This document shows, one piece after another, positions 56,194 to 64,000 of a DNA stretch of 64,000 nt. The notes below the pieces were generated by a model, which was not told the origin of the DNA, did no database searches, and saw only the letters and a program-made list of their open reading frames with translations. The stretch's first letter is position 1. Each line of letters begins with the position of its first letter. Position numbers and translations under genes: made by a program. The DNA comes from Leptospira kmetyi serovar Malaysia str. Bejo-Iso9 (GTDB lineage Bacteria; Spirochaetota; Leptospiria; Leptospirales; Leptospiraceae), in contig NZ_AHMP02000003.1 in assembly GCF_000243735.2 (NCBI RefSeq), forward strand, positions 2,096,001 to 2,160,000, in the 5' to 3' direction.

Positions 56194-57963
56194 ATGAAGA
56201 CGTTACTCGCCTTTCTAAATATTGTTTCATCGGTCCTATTCTTTACGTTCACAACCAATTGTTTGACCGGTGAACGCGGGAGCTCTTGGATTCTCCCCCT
56301 CGTAAACACGAATCTTTCAAATGTGAGTTCCGCCCCTTCCCCGGGACCACAAATCAGTCCGATTTCATTTCAATATTCTTCCCAAAACTTTCAATTCGTA
56401 AAGAACGAGGCGATTACAGACGAGGTTCCGACCTCTTTGGACGCAATTAACCACTATTCGATCTCCCCTTCTCTGCCGACGGGCCTGAGTTTCGACACGA
56501 TAACGGGAAAAATTGCGGGAACTCCCGGGTCCGCAGGCACATCGACCTATCAAGTCACCGCTTACGATCTTCAAGGCCGTTCCTCCACGATCACACTCAA
56601 TTTGGAAATCAAAGCTCTCAATTGGGAGAATCAGTTTTTTCTCAAAGGCTCCAACACATTGGCGTCTCACTCATTCGGGGTCAGCACTTGGATTTCGGGA
56701 GATACGATTGTCGCGGGCGCGTACGGAGATTCTTCGTTTATGGGCGCCGCTTACGTGTTTAAACGAGTCGGAATTACATGGTCTCAAGAAGCCTACTTAA
56801 CGGCCCCGCTCCGAACTTCGAGCGACGTTTTCGGATTGGGCGTTGCGATCTCCGGCGACACGATCGTAGTCGGAGCTCCTCTGGAAGACAGCGCGCAACG
56901 TTCGATCACTACAGTCGCGTCTTCCGACGAAACCGCTTCCGGCTCCGGCGCGGCTTACGTTTACAGAAGAGTGGGTTCCACTTGGAACCTGGAAGCGTTT
57001 TTAAAGGCGTCTAACGCGGATGCGAACGATAGCTTCGGACGTTTTGTCGCGATCGACGGAGATACGATCGTGGTCGGAGCTCCGCGAGAATCCAGCCTAG
57101 ATCCCACGCTTCAAAACGGTTCTTTCGCAAGCACGGACAACAGCGGAACGAATATCGGAGCCGCCTACGTATTCAAAAGAGTCGGAACTACTTGGACCCA
57201 AGAAGCCTACTTAAAACCCCAGAACCCCGCCGCGAACGATCGATTCGGATCCGAAATCGGAATTTCAGGAGATACGATCGTGGTCGGCGTAAGCCAAGAC
57301 GATTTATCAGGAACCAACTCGGGAGCGGCTTATGTTTTCCGAAAAGTCGGAACTACGTGGACTCAAGAAGCCTACTTAAAGGCGTCTAACGCGGCCGCGA
57401 ACGATCAATTCGGAGTCTCCGTAGGAATTTCGGGGAACACGATCATCGTGGGAGCTTACACACAAAACTCAGGCACCGGAGAAGCTTATATCTTCGAGCG
57501 AACCGGAACAACCTGGACCGAAACAGCGAGATTAAAAGCGCCCAATGCGGAAGCAAGCGATCAATTCGCAAAAGCGGTCGCAATCTCGGGAGACACAGTC
57601 GCGATCGCCGCACCGAGAGAATCGAATTCTATACGAAGCATATTAAATAAGGGAGTTCTACCCGATCCAACGGACAACGGATCGAGTCTGTCGGGAGCGG
57701 TGTACGTATTTCAGAAAGACACGAATTGGGTCTATCGATCGTTTATCAAAACGAGCAACGCCGATCCGAGCGATCAAGTCTCCAACGCCGTCGGAGGCCC
57801 CGGACCGCCCATCGGAGAATACGGAAGTCTTTCGATTTCCGGAGATACGATCGCACTCGGAGCGCCCGAAGAAAAAAGTTCTCAAACGTTTCCGTCCGCG
57901 ACGGCTCCGATCGGAGACAACACAAAATCAAAATCGGGCGCGGTTTACGTATTCAGCCGATGA
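56194..57963 (+). CDS. FG-GAP repeat lipoprotein with putative Ig (He_PIG) domain
   Basis: A 589-residue surface lipoprotein: signal peptide ending FTFTTNC (lipid Cys23), then a He_PIG cadherin-like domain (about 80-150: SISPSLPTGLSFDTITGKIAGTP). About seven FG-GAP/integrin-alpha-like blades follow, each built as FG..V.ISGDTIVVGAP...SGAAYVF(K)RVG.TW..EAYLKASNA (150-589), probably a seven-bladed propeller. GGAGGA precedes the ATG by eight bases. Blades are highly similar to one another at DNA level, so copy-number change by recombination is possible. Likely an adhesion or ligand-binding surface protein. It ends 6 bases from the convergent AraC gene. Confidence 0.85.
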   Translation: MKTLLAFLNIVSSVLFFTFTTNCLTGERGSSWILPLVNTNLSNVSSAPSPGPQISPISFQYSSQNFQFVKNEAITDEVPTSLDAINHYSISPSLPTGLSFDTITGKIAGTPGSAGTSTYQVTAYDLQGRSSTITLNLEIKALNWENQFFLKGSNTLASHSFGVSTWISGDTIVAGAYGDSSFMGAAYVFKRVGITWSQEAYLTAPLRTSSDVFGLGVAISGDTIVVGAPLEDSAQRSITTVASSDETASGSGAAYVYRRVGSTWNLEAFLKASNADANDSFGRFVAIDGDTIVVGAPRESSLDPTLQNGSFASTDNSGTNIGAAYVFKRVGTTWTQEAYLKPQNPAANDRFGSEIGISGDTIVVGVSQDDLSGTNSGAAYVFRKVGTTWTQEAYLKASNAAANDQFGVSVGISGNTIIVGAYTQNSGTGEAYIFERTGTTWTETARLKAPNAEASDQFAKAVAISGDTVAIAAPRESNSIRSILNKGVLPDPTDNGSSLSGAVYVFQKDTNWVYRSFIKTSNADPSDQVSNAVGGPGPPIGEYGSLSISGDTIALGAPEEKSSQTFPSATAPIGDNTKSKSGAVYVFSR

Positions 57964-57969
57964 TATTCG

Positions 57970-59166
57970 TCAGCCCGCGTCTTCCGCAAGTGTATAATGA
58001 ATTTTTAATGTTCTTTTTTGAAGTTCCCGTTTTAATTCCCGGGGAGGAACGCCTTCGAACTTCAACACGGCTCTATGAAAGGACGCGGGAGAATTAAAAC
58101 CGCAGGTCAACGCGATTTCCAAAAGATTCAAATTTCCGTTGTCGCGTATCAATTTCTTAACTTCTTCGACACGATGATAATTGATAAACTCGGAAAAGTT
58201 CAACTTCTTAAATTGATTTAGATAATAAGAAGCCTGATGAACGGAAAGCCCGAGATACGCCGCAAAGTCTGGCAAACGAATCTCTTCGTCCTTAAATCCC
58301 TGATCGGCGACGAACTTAGCGAATCGTTCTTCGATTTTTTCCAGATCGATTCCTTGTAGCAGATTCTTTTTGGGAGAAGCGGTTTTTCCGGGAACGATTT
58401 CATTCTTTTCGATTTTGTTATCCGAAAGGGATAGCGCTTCGTTCATGTTCTGATCGGATTCTCCCACGGGAAAGGCAAAAATTCCGGGACGATTGTATTC
58501 CAAAAGAATACAAAAAAGAACCATGTGACTCGGAATCCAACTGATCATCCGAAGAGAATCTTCGGAGTGAGTCATTAAACCGAAGATGTGAAACCCGATC
58601 GAGGCGAACATCATTACGTTCATAAACGATAAACTAAGATAAATTTTGGATCGTTTCCAACGGAGAATGGAATAAGCGGACCATACGCAGAGAAAAACTT
58701 CGATTCCCAGAAGAAGAATATCCGCGAAATAAACGAAAGAAAGCGTACTCGGAAAAAGAAAGGAAAGGATCATCAAAGCCGGAATCATCAAAATCGAAGC
58801 GTTGCAATACGGCTCCGGATTTTTTACCGCCTTCAACAAATACATATTGGAGAAAATATTGGAAAGACAAGGGCTGATCATCAATCCGTAATAAACTCCG
58901 AAAAAGAAACGATGGTAAGAATTCGAAACCGCGATCTCCGGAGAAACCAACAAGGAAACGGACGCGTTGTTCAAAATCAAACAAGCGCAAACGGCAAAGG
59001 CGACCCAACCCCGAGTCAGATTCAAATACGTTTTTCTATATTTATAAAACTCGGAAACTCCCCCCAAAAAACTCATCAGAATCGCGCACCCGTGAACGCA
59101 TATCAAATACGTGGAAGCCCCTTCGTGTATTAAAACGAAATCCCTTAAAAAGTCGATCACTGTCAT
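57970..59166 (-). CDS. Membrane-anchored AraC-family regulator (7TM + HTH), paralogue 1
   Basis: 398 residues. The N-terminal ~235 form about seven membrane helices (YLICVHGCAILMSFLGGVSEFYKY, GWVAFAVCACLILNNASVSLLVSP, FFGVYYGLMISPCLSNIFSNMYLL and more). The C-terminal ~115 are an AraC DNA-binding domain with two HTH motifs (RLPDFAAYLGLSVHQASYYLNQFKKLNFSEFINYHRVEEVKKLI; NLLEIALTCGFNSPASFHRAVLKFEGVPPRELKREL). It likely senses a membrane or envelope signal and binds DNA at the inner membrane. First of a tandem paralogue array reading in the minus direction. Confidence 0.88.
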   Translation of the reverse strand: MTVIDFLRDFVLIHEGASTYLICVHGCAILMSFLGGVSEFYKYRKTYLNLTRGWVAFAVCACLILNNASVSLLVSPEIAVSNSYHRFFFGVYYGLMISPCLSNIFSNMYLLKAVKNPEPYCNASILMIPALMILSFLFPSTLSFVYFADILLLGIEVFLCVWSAYSILRWKRSKIYLSLSFMNVMMFASIGFHIFGLMTHSEDSLRMISWIPSHMVLFCILLEYNRPGIFAFPVGESDQNMNEALSLSDNKIEKNEIVPGKTASPKKNLLQGIDLEKIEERFAKFVADQGFKDEEIRLPDFAAYLGLSVHQASYYLNQFKKLNFSEFINYHRVEEVKKLIRDNGNLNLLEIALTCGFNSPASFHRAVLKFEGVPPRELKRELQKRTLKIHYTLAEDAG

Positions 59167-59197
59167 AGTTCCGCCGTTGTTCTCCTATTCTAAAATT

Positions 59198-60415
59198 TCA
59201 AATCGCCGATTCCAAACCGGTCTTTTCGTTGAGTTCATAAGATATTTCTAATGTTTTTTCGAGAATCCCTTTCTTCAATTCACTCGGAACCAGTCCCGAA
59301 AACTTAACCGAAGCGCGATGAAAGGAAGAAGGAGAATTGAAACCGCAGGCGAGTGCGATTTCGAGGAGATTCAGATTCGATTCCTTAAGAATCATATTCT
59401 TCACCTCTTCGAAACGATGATAGTTGATGAATTCCGGAAAGTTCGACTTCTTATAATGATTCATAAAGTAAGAAGTCTGATGGACCGTAAGACCGAGATA
59501 CGCCGCAAAATCCGGAAGACGAATTTCCTCATCCAGATAGACTTTTTCCTGCAGAAATCTTTCGACGCGATTTTCGATCACGTGTAAATTCGCACCTTCC
59601 AAAAGATTCCTTTTCTGAAAACTCTTAGCTTCAAGATTATCTTCGTCGCATTCTTCGGTTAAAAGAATCGAATCTGATTTTGTTTCTCCATTGTGAAAGG
59701 ACGAACTCTTCCAACTGAATCCCGGAAAATAGAATTGTAAGAAGAACAAGTAGATTAAGGCGTAAACACACGCCATGTATGCCGTTACTAAAATATCGGT
59801 GGACAAAACCTGAATTCCGTAAATTCGGGAACCATACGCTGCGATCAGAACCGAACAAAAAAGAACGTAGTTGAGATTAATTTTGGAAACTTTCTGCAGA
59901 TAAACGGCTCGGATCACTAAATACGACATGAAGACGAGAGCAACGATGATTAAAACATTCGTCAAACAAACGGGAAAAACGAGATTTTTAGAAAAATAAG
60001 TAACGGCAAATAGAACGGGGAACACGACCAGCAGAAGACTCGAATATTTTTCCGGTTTTTCGATAGCTTCCGCAATATGCATAAAATAGAATAAACTAGA
60101 AACTATATTATATAATGATATACTTAAGTAGATTCCGAAAAAGATCCGATGTCCCAAGCTCGGTTCATAAAGAGCCGGAGAAATAATAAAATACGTTGCC
60201 ACATTATAACAGACCAAAGTCGCGAACACGCTCAAAGAAGTGGCCGCTCTCGTCAAATTCATATGAACCTTTCTATGTCTGTATAAATCGGAAATACCCG
60301 AGAAAAGAGTTAAAATCAATGCGGCCGCCTGCATCGAAGCGGAAAACGGGGACACATTCGCATCTAAAAATATGATCCGTTCAAACGTATTCCATAACGG
60401 TAGAATCACTTGCAT
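59198..60415 (-). CDS. Membrane-anchored AraC-family regulator, paralogue 2
   Basis: 405 residues with the same build as its neighbours: seven N-terminal hydrophobic helices (AAALILTLFSGISDLYRHRKVHMNLTRA at helix 1-2, VYALIYLFFLQFYFPGF at helix 7) and an AraC domain. The HTH region LPDFAAYLGLTVHQTSYFMNHYKKSNFPEFINYHRFEEVKNMIL is close to paralogue 3. The first HTH differs from paralogue 1 at several exposed residues, so targets may differ. Separated from paralogue 1 by 31 bases. Confidence 0.88.
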   Translation of the reverse strand: MQVILPLWNTFERIIFLDANVSPFSASMQAAALILTLFSGISDLYRHRKVHMNLTRAATSLSVFATLVCYNVATYFIISPALYEPSLGHRIFFGIYLSISLYNIVSSLFYFMHIAEAIEKPEKYSSLLLVVFPVLFAVTYFSKNLVFPVCLTNVLIIVALVFMSYLVIRAVYLQKVSKINLNYVLFCSVLIAAYGSRIYGIQVLSTDILVTAYMACVYALIYLFFLQFYFPGFSWKSSSFHNGETKSDSILLTEECDEDNLEAKSFQKRNLLEGANLHVIENRVERFLQEKVYLDEEIRLPDFAAYLGLTVHQTSYFMNHYKKSNFPEFINYHRFEEVKNMILKESNLNLLEIALACGFNSPSSFHRASVKFSGLVPSELKKGILEKTLEISYELNEKTGLESAI

Positions 60416-60443
60416 CTGAATTCTCGCTGACTTATCATATGAA

Positions 60444-60860
60444 TCATCCTAAAACGCCTTCCAACCGATTTATTTGTATTTTCTTTCTCAATTCCTTCGA
60501 AGTGATTCCGGGGAAATTGTATTCAAGCAGAAACCAATAGGCCACGATAGGCGACGAAACCCAACCGATCGGCAAAAGCAAATCCGTGGAACGGATTGAA
60601 AGTCCGTAGAGATAAACAAGGACCGCACCGGTTAGGAATCGATTTCGAATCGATAGATTGGGATAAACCTTGGATTGTTTCAAACGAAAGATCGCATCGA
60701 GCGACCACGCAACTACGAAGATCTGAATCGCAAGGACAAGAATGTCCGCAAAATATACGAACGAAATCGCCTCGATCGCACTCGCATGAGCGCAGATTAA
60801 ATAGATCGGCGCGGCTTCATGCAATAATGCGAAGTCCTTTAAAAATTCGATTACGGTCAT
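60444..60860 (-). pseudogene. Remnant AraC-family paralogue with two in-frame internal deletions
   Basis: 138 residues that align in three blocks with its intact neighbours. The first 30 residues (VIEFLKDFALLHEAAPIYLICAHASAI) match the start. The next block, SFVYFADILVLAIQIFVVAWSLDAIFRLKQSKVY to VAYWFLLEYNFPG, matches membrane helices 5-7. ITSKELRKKIQ matches the last line of the AraC domain. About 115 residues are lost between blocks 1 and 2, and the whole linker and HTH region between 2 and 3. Both joins keep frame, the second at a shared Phe-x-Gly-type sequence. It cannot bind DNA. Possibly still made as a small membrane protein. Confidence 0.7.
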
Positions 60861-60884
60861 AATTTTCCCAATCCCAAACGGTTC

Positions 60885-62069
60885 TTAACCGGTTTTTTCC
60901 TGAAGTTCGAAAGCGACTTCGGTCAAAGCCTTTCTTTGAATCTCTTTTTTTAAATCCCGGGGAGAAATTCCCGTAAACTTGATCGAAGCACGATGAAACG
61001 AAGACGGAGAATTGAATCCGCAGGCCAACGCGATCTCGAGGAGATTCAAGTGAGCCTGATCGAGAATCATCCTCTTCGCCTCCTCCATACGATGATAATT
61101 GATAAATTCGGGAAAGTTCAGTTTCTTATATTGATTCAGATAAAAGGAAGTCTGATGTACAGTAAGACCGAGATACGCCGCAAAGTCGGGAAGACGCAGA
61201 TCTTCGTCCGTATATTCCCTTTCTTTAATAAACTTTTCGATCCGGTTTTCGATCACCTGAAGATTTACGCCTTCCATCAGATTCCTTCTTTGAACCTTTT
61301 CTTCGACGATCTCTTCGCTCGGTTCGTTTGAAAACGGCTTTAGACCGAAACTACGGAGTTGATGATCTTCTTCTCTCCAGGTAAATCCCGGGAAATTATA
61401 TTCCAAAACGAAAAAGTAAACCACGATATGCCCGGGAATCATACAAGCGATCAACATCAGATCCGCGGAACGTACGGAAACGCCGTAATAGTGGAGCAGA
61501 AACGTAACGCACATCATTGCGTTCATAGCCGGGTAATTGAAATAGATTTTGGATTTTTTTAAACGGAAGATCGCATAAAGACCCCAAACGCCCGTAGTTC
61601 CTTGAATCGCTAAACCGAGCAGGTCTCCGAAACGCACATACGAATCCATATCGGGAAAAACGAAAGCGAGAATCAAAACGATCGGCAAACTGACCGTAGC
61701 GTAGATACAATATATTTCCGGGCTTTTCAAAAGACCCAAAAGATAAATCGTATAAAACATACCCCAAAGACAGGGAAGTACATTGATTCCGTAATAAAAA
61801 CCGAAATAGAAACGATGATAAAAAGCGGGATTTTCTAAAGCGGGAGAAACGAGAAAGTTGATTGCAGCCGTGTTTAAAATCAGACAACCGCAAACACTCA
61901 GCGCCACAAGACCCCGAGTCAGATTCATTTCACTCTTTTTGAATCTATAAATCTCGGAGACGCCGGTGATAAAACTCAGAGCGATCGAACCTGCGTGGAT
62001 ACAAATTAAATACGGAGAGGCCTGATCGCTGAATAAAACGAAATTCCTAAAAAGGTCAAACAACATCAT
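60885..62069 (-). CDS. Membrane-anchored AraC-family regulator, paralogue 3
   Basis: 394 residues from the ATG at 62069, which aligns exactly with the start of paralogue 1 (MMLFDLFRNFVLFSDQASPYL against MTVIDFLRDFVLIHEGASTYL) and has GGAAG ahead. ATGs at 62081 and 62102 would add up to 11 residues. Seven membrane helices, a charged linker (SNEPSEEIVEEKVQRRNLMEG) and an AraC domain (RLPDFAAYLGLTVHQTSFYLNQYKKLNFPEFINYHRMEEAKRMIL; NLLEIALACGFNSPSSFHRASIKFTGISPRDLKKEI) complete it. Probably an envelope-signal regulator. Confidence 0.88.
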   Translation of the reverse strand: MMLFDLFRNFVLFSDQASPYLICIHAGSIALSFITGVSEIYRFKKSEMNLTRGLVALSVCGCLILNTAAINFLVSPALENPAFYHRFYFGFYYGINVLPCLWGMFYTIYLLGLLKSPEIYCIYATVSLPIVLILAFVFPDMDSYVRFGDLLGLAIQGTTGVWGLYAIFRLKKSKIYFNYPAMNAMMCVTFLLHYYGVSVRSADLMLIACMIPGHIVVYFFVLEYNFPGFTWREEDHQLRSFGLKPFSNEPSEEIVEEKVQRRNLMEGVNLQVIENRIEKFIKEREYTDEDLRLPDFAAYLGLTVHQTSFYLNQYKKLNFPEFINYHRMEEAKRMILDQAHLNLLEIALACGFNSPSSFHRASIKFTGISPRDLKKEIQRKALTEVAFELQEKTG

Positions 62070-62252
62070 AAACACTTCCATCTGCACAAACTCTAAATCC
62101 AAACTTTCTATGGTTTTATTTTTACTTGAAACACTGTGTGTTCCGACATTTTCACTTCGATCGTCTAAACGATTCTTTTCACATTGGAGATACGATTTGC
62201 GCCCGATATCTTGTTTAAATGTTCCAATCTTTCCGAGAATTCGGCTTTTTAG

Positions 62253-62281
62253 CGGGAACTCCGTTCCCGAGAGATTTTTTT
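62253..62281 (+). terminator. Intrinsic-terminator-like hairpin without upstream gene
   Basis: CGGGAAC-TCC-GTTCCCG (62253-62269) followed by AGAGATTTTTTT. Orientation is plus, yet the nearest upstream plus-strand gene is far away, so it may end a small RNA transcribed away from paralogue 3. Confidence 0.5.
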
Positions 62282-62905
62282 CGTATAAGAAACCGCCGTC
62301 TGTATTTTGAACGAACGTTTAAATTTATAGATACGTTCGTTTCTTGATTCTACGGTCATCTTTTTAACGATCGCTTCTCCCGAAATAATTTTTTGCTAAA
62401 ATTGTTAACCGAATTCAACGCTCGATCTATAATTATAAAGATCTTATGCGACTTCTTTACGGAAGCGATCGCCGACTTCGTTAAAAAAAGAATACCAGAA
62501 TATATGTTGAACATCCCTTCAGTCTATAGATTGCGAGATATTCACGAGGTTACTTTCAACGATTGGCAGAAAAACACATTCAGCTTTTTGAAAGTGAATA
62601 GGATTACTGATGAGAAGATAAACAGATCATCGAATCATTTCTTTTTATTGTCAAATTGAAACAATATCTTCGAATCTAAGCAAAGGATGCCGCAGATGGG
62701 AGCCGCCAATTTGACCGGATTTTCAATTTTCTTTTTTTATAACTTCGAATATATTAAATAAAGAATCTAAAGTTTTTTTAAAATAAGAATTTAATAAAAA
62801 AAGAATCCAGATTTCTGTTTCGCACAACGCGCATCTTTATTCTTTCTCAAGATTTAGAATGATTATAGATCGCACTAAACAAGACTTTTTTGGGATCAAG
62901 TCCAT

Positions 62906-62919
62906 TTCGTTTAACAAAA
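62906..62919 (-). repeat. TTTTGTTAAACGAA motif copy
   Basis: Reads TTCGTTTAACAAAA on the plus strand, one base different from the copies at 41485-41498 and 41607-41620; a shorter copy is at 40976-40987. It lies 322 bases before the last AraC paralogue. Confidence 0.45.
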
Positions 62920-63240
62920 TTTGACATATAAAATTCATGATTTATTTCGTTCCCTAAAAAAACATTTCGTATATTACTCATTTCGATTCTTCTATTTAAT
63001 TCAACTTATATCATGAAAAGACTTTTGATCCAGATCGAAGTAAGTTTTATCAAGAACTTATTCCCTTGTCGTTCCAATCTTAAAACGAAATCGCAAACGT
63101 TCGGAATCACTGAGAATCAAGTTTTGTCATCTGAAAATATGATATGTTTATTTTTAGTTCGACTGCAACCCAAGAAATAGCTTTCTCATTCGTCCAAAAA
63201 CGAGGGATCCGAAAGCGAACAAGGAACAGGAGTGAGTGTG

Positions 63241-64000
63241 ATGGATTTTTTTTCGGAATGGAACCTTTTATTCTACTTAGTTTTATTAAAGGACACCTTC
63301 AATCGATACTTGGAATATTTTTACTCTGCGAGTGTGGTGATCAGTTTTTTAACGGGAATCTCCGGGCTTTATAAAGCCAAAAAGGACCGTTTGAATCTCG
63401 TTCGCGGAATTTTCTTATTGAGTGTTTGTTTTATGTTATTGGGACACGGTAAGTCTTTTATGCTGATTACCGTTTTTTCAAAAAGCAATCTCACCTTTGA
63501 AAACCGGCTCTTTTATTCTTACTATTACGGTTTCGCTGCGGTCGCAACGTTCTCCTCCACTTTCTACGTTATGCACCTTTTCGGTACGTTAAAAAATCCG
63601 CTTCGTTACAGCGTTTACAGCTTTGCCTCCTTTCCTGCAATTTTCGCAATTTCCCAACTTTTTGACGAATTGATCTCCATCGTTTATTTCGCGAAAGTGA
63701 TGCTTTTTACTCTGCAAATGTGGGCCGGGCTTTGGACTTCTTCCCAAGTTTTGAAGAATCGAATGAAAAAGATCTACTTCAACTATCCACTTCAGAACTT
63801 CGTTTTGTGCGGCGGGGTTTTTCTGCATTCTTTAGGAATGTGGCTCGAGTCTCCTTTGATCATCATGACCGCGCTTTCGCTTCCGGGATTCTTTATCGTT
63901 TATTTTTTCGTTCTCGAGTACAATCATCCCGATTTTTGGAAGGTGGGTTTTTCGAGCGAACTCATGGAACTCAAACCGGAGGATTTAAAATCGCAGATCC
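63241..64000 (+). CDS. Membrane-anchored AraC-family regulator, paralogue 4 (3' end outside window)
   Basis: The frame from ATG 63241, with AGGAG at 63229-63233, stays open to the right edge (253 residues seen). The product has the same seven-helix N-terminus as the minus-strand paralogues: FYSASVVISFLTGISGLYKAKKDRLNLVRG, FYSYYYGFAAVATFSSTFYVMHL and FFVLEYNHPDFW match helices 1, 4 and 7 of the others. The linker ELKPEDLKSQI is where the AraC domain would begin. By homology I predict an AraC domain beyond the edge. It points away from the other paralogues. Confidence 0.8.
   Translation, partial: MDFFSEWNLLFYLVLLKDTFNRYLEYFYSASVVISFLTGISGLYKAKKDRLNLVRGIFLLSVCFMLLGHGKSFMLITVFSKSNLTFENRLFYSYYYGFAAVATFSSTFYVMHLFGTLKNPLRYSVYSFASFPAIFAISQLFDELISIVYFAKVMLFTLQMWAGLWTSSQVLKNRMKKIYFNYPLQNFVLCGGVFLHSLGMWLESPLIIMTALSLPGFFIVYFFVLEYNHPDFWKVGFSSELMELKPEDLKSQI

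Larger units (their letters stand above)
62070..63240. other. Long intergenic region between divergent AraC paralogues
   Basis: No strong gene. An 88-codon frame from TTG 62393 to 62659 lacks a ribosome site and family match. Contents seen: an intrinsic terminator-like hairpin at 62253-62281, an inverted repeat AACGAACG/CGTTCGTT (62310-62317, 62334-62341), and CAAGTCCATTTCGTTTAACAAAA (62897-62919), which shares motifs with 38605 and 41485. Probably holds two promoters and possibly a small RNA. Confidence 0.5.

Noticed and set aside
62393..62659. 88-residue plus-strand frame
   Set aside because: TTG start without ribosome site, no family resemblance, AT-rich intergenic context; not listed as a gene.

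Overview
The window reads as chromosomal DNA of a spirochaete of the genus Leptospira. The pointers are: DUF1564-type proteins known mainly from Leptospira, a giant kinase/ATPase/SpoIIE-phosphatase protein, a tandem family of seven-helix AraC regulators, several lipoproteins with spirochaetal lipoboxes, frequent TTG/GTG starts, and a base composition that looks to be in the low-to-mid 40s % GC by eye. The genus is an inference; no rRNA or complete ordinary tRNA gene is present to fix the species.

Layout. 1-10.5 kb: end of a CoA-transferase gene; a FabH-like ketoacyl synthase gene broken by one in-frame TGA; then a signalling operon (kinase-AAA-GAF-PP2C giant, SiaB-like kinase, SiaC-like phosphoprotein, GAF adenylate cyclase). 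10.5-22 kb: ArsR regulator with a luciferase-like monooxygenase, VOC protein, DUF1564 protein, endonuclease/phosphatase-fold protein, lipase-like hydrolase, MFS transporter plus MtnC, a TPR protein, and a PilZ-like protein with a large insertion. 22-28 kb: a stretch that looks AT-richer (enoyl-CoA hydratase, DUF4015 glycosidase, HDAC-family deacetylase, small unknowns), running into an NHL/VWA protein and a TPR partner. 30.9-38.4 kb: cysteine-less IscA-fold protein, methylglyoxal synthase, a possible flagellar-coiling-type protein, coiled-coil protein, LptF/G permease, MiaB, J-domain-like membrane protein and a cysteine-cluster protein. 38.7-39.0 kb: a structured RNA with an inside-out tRNA core. 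39.2-40.9 kb: slipin and a small lipoprotein.

41.7-54.8 kb is the most striking block. It holds a 1470-residue lipoprotein whose first ~480 residues follow, motif by motif, the pore component of binary toxins (anthrax protective antigen type). Next comes a 2496-residue lipoprotein built like a fused Tc-toxin B/C cocoon (SpvB, FG-GAP, RHS, RHS core) ending in a nucleotidyltransferase-like toxin domain. An overlapping small gene is the probable immunity gene, and decayed immunity-like fragments follow. I infer a surface toxin-delivery system in which a PA-like pore may replace the TcA channel.

54.8-64 kb: a polytopic membrane protein, an FG-GAP lipoprotein, and five paralogues of a membrane-anchored AraC family. 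One of these has been reduced to 138 residues by two in-frame deletions and one runs off the right edge.
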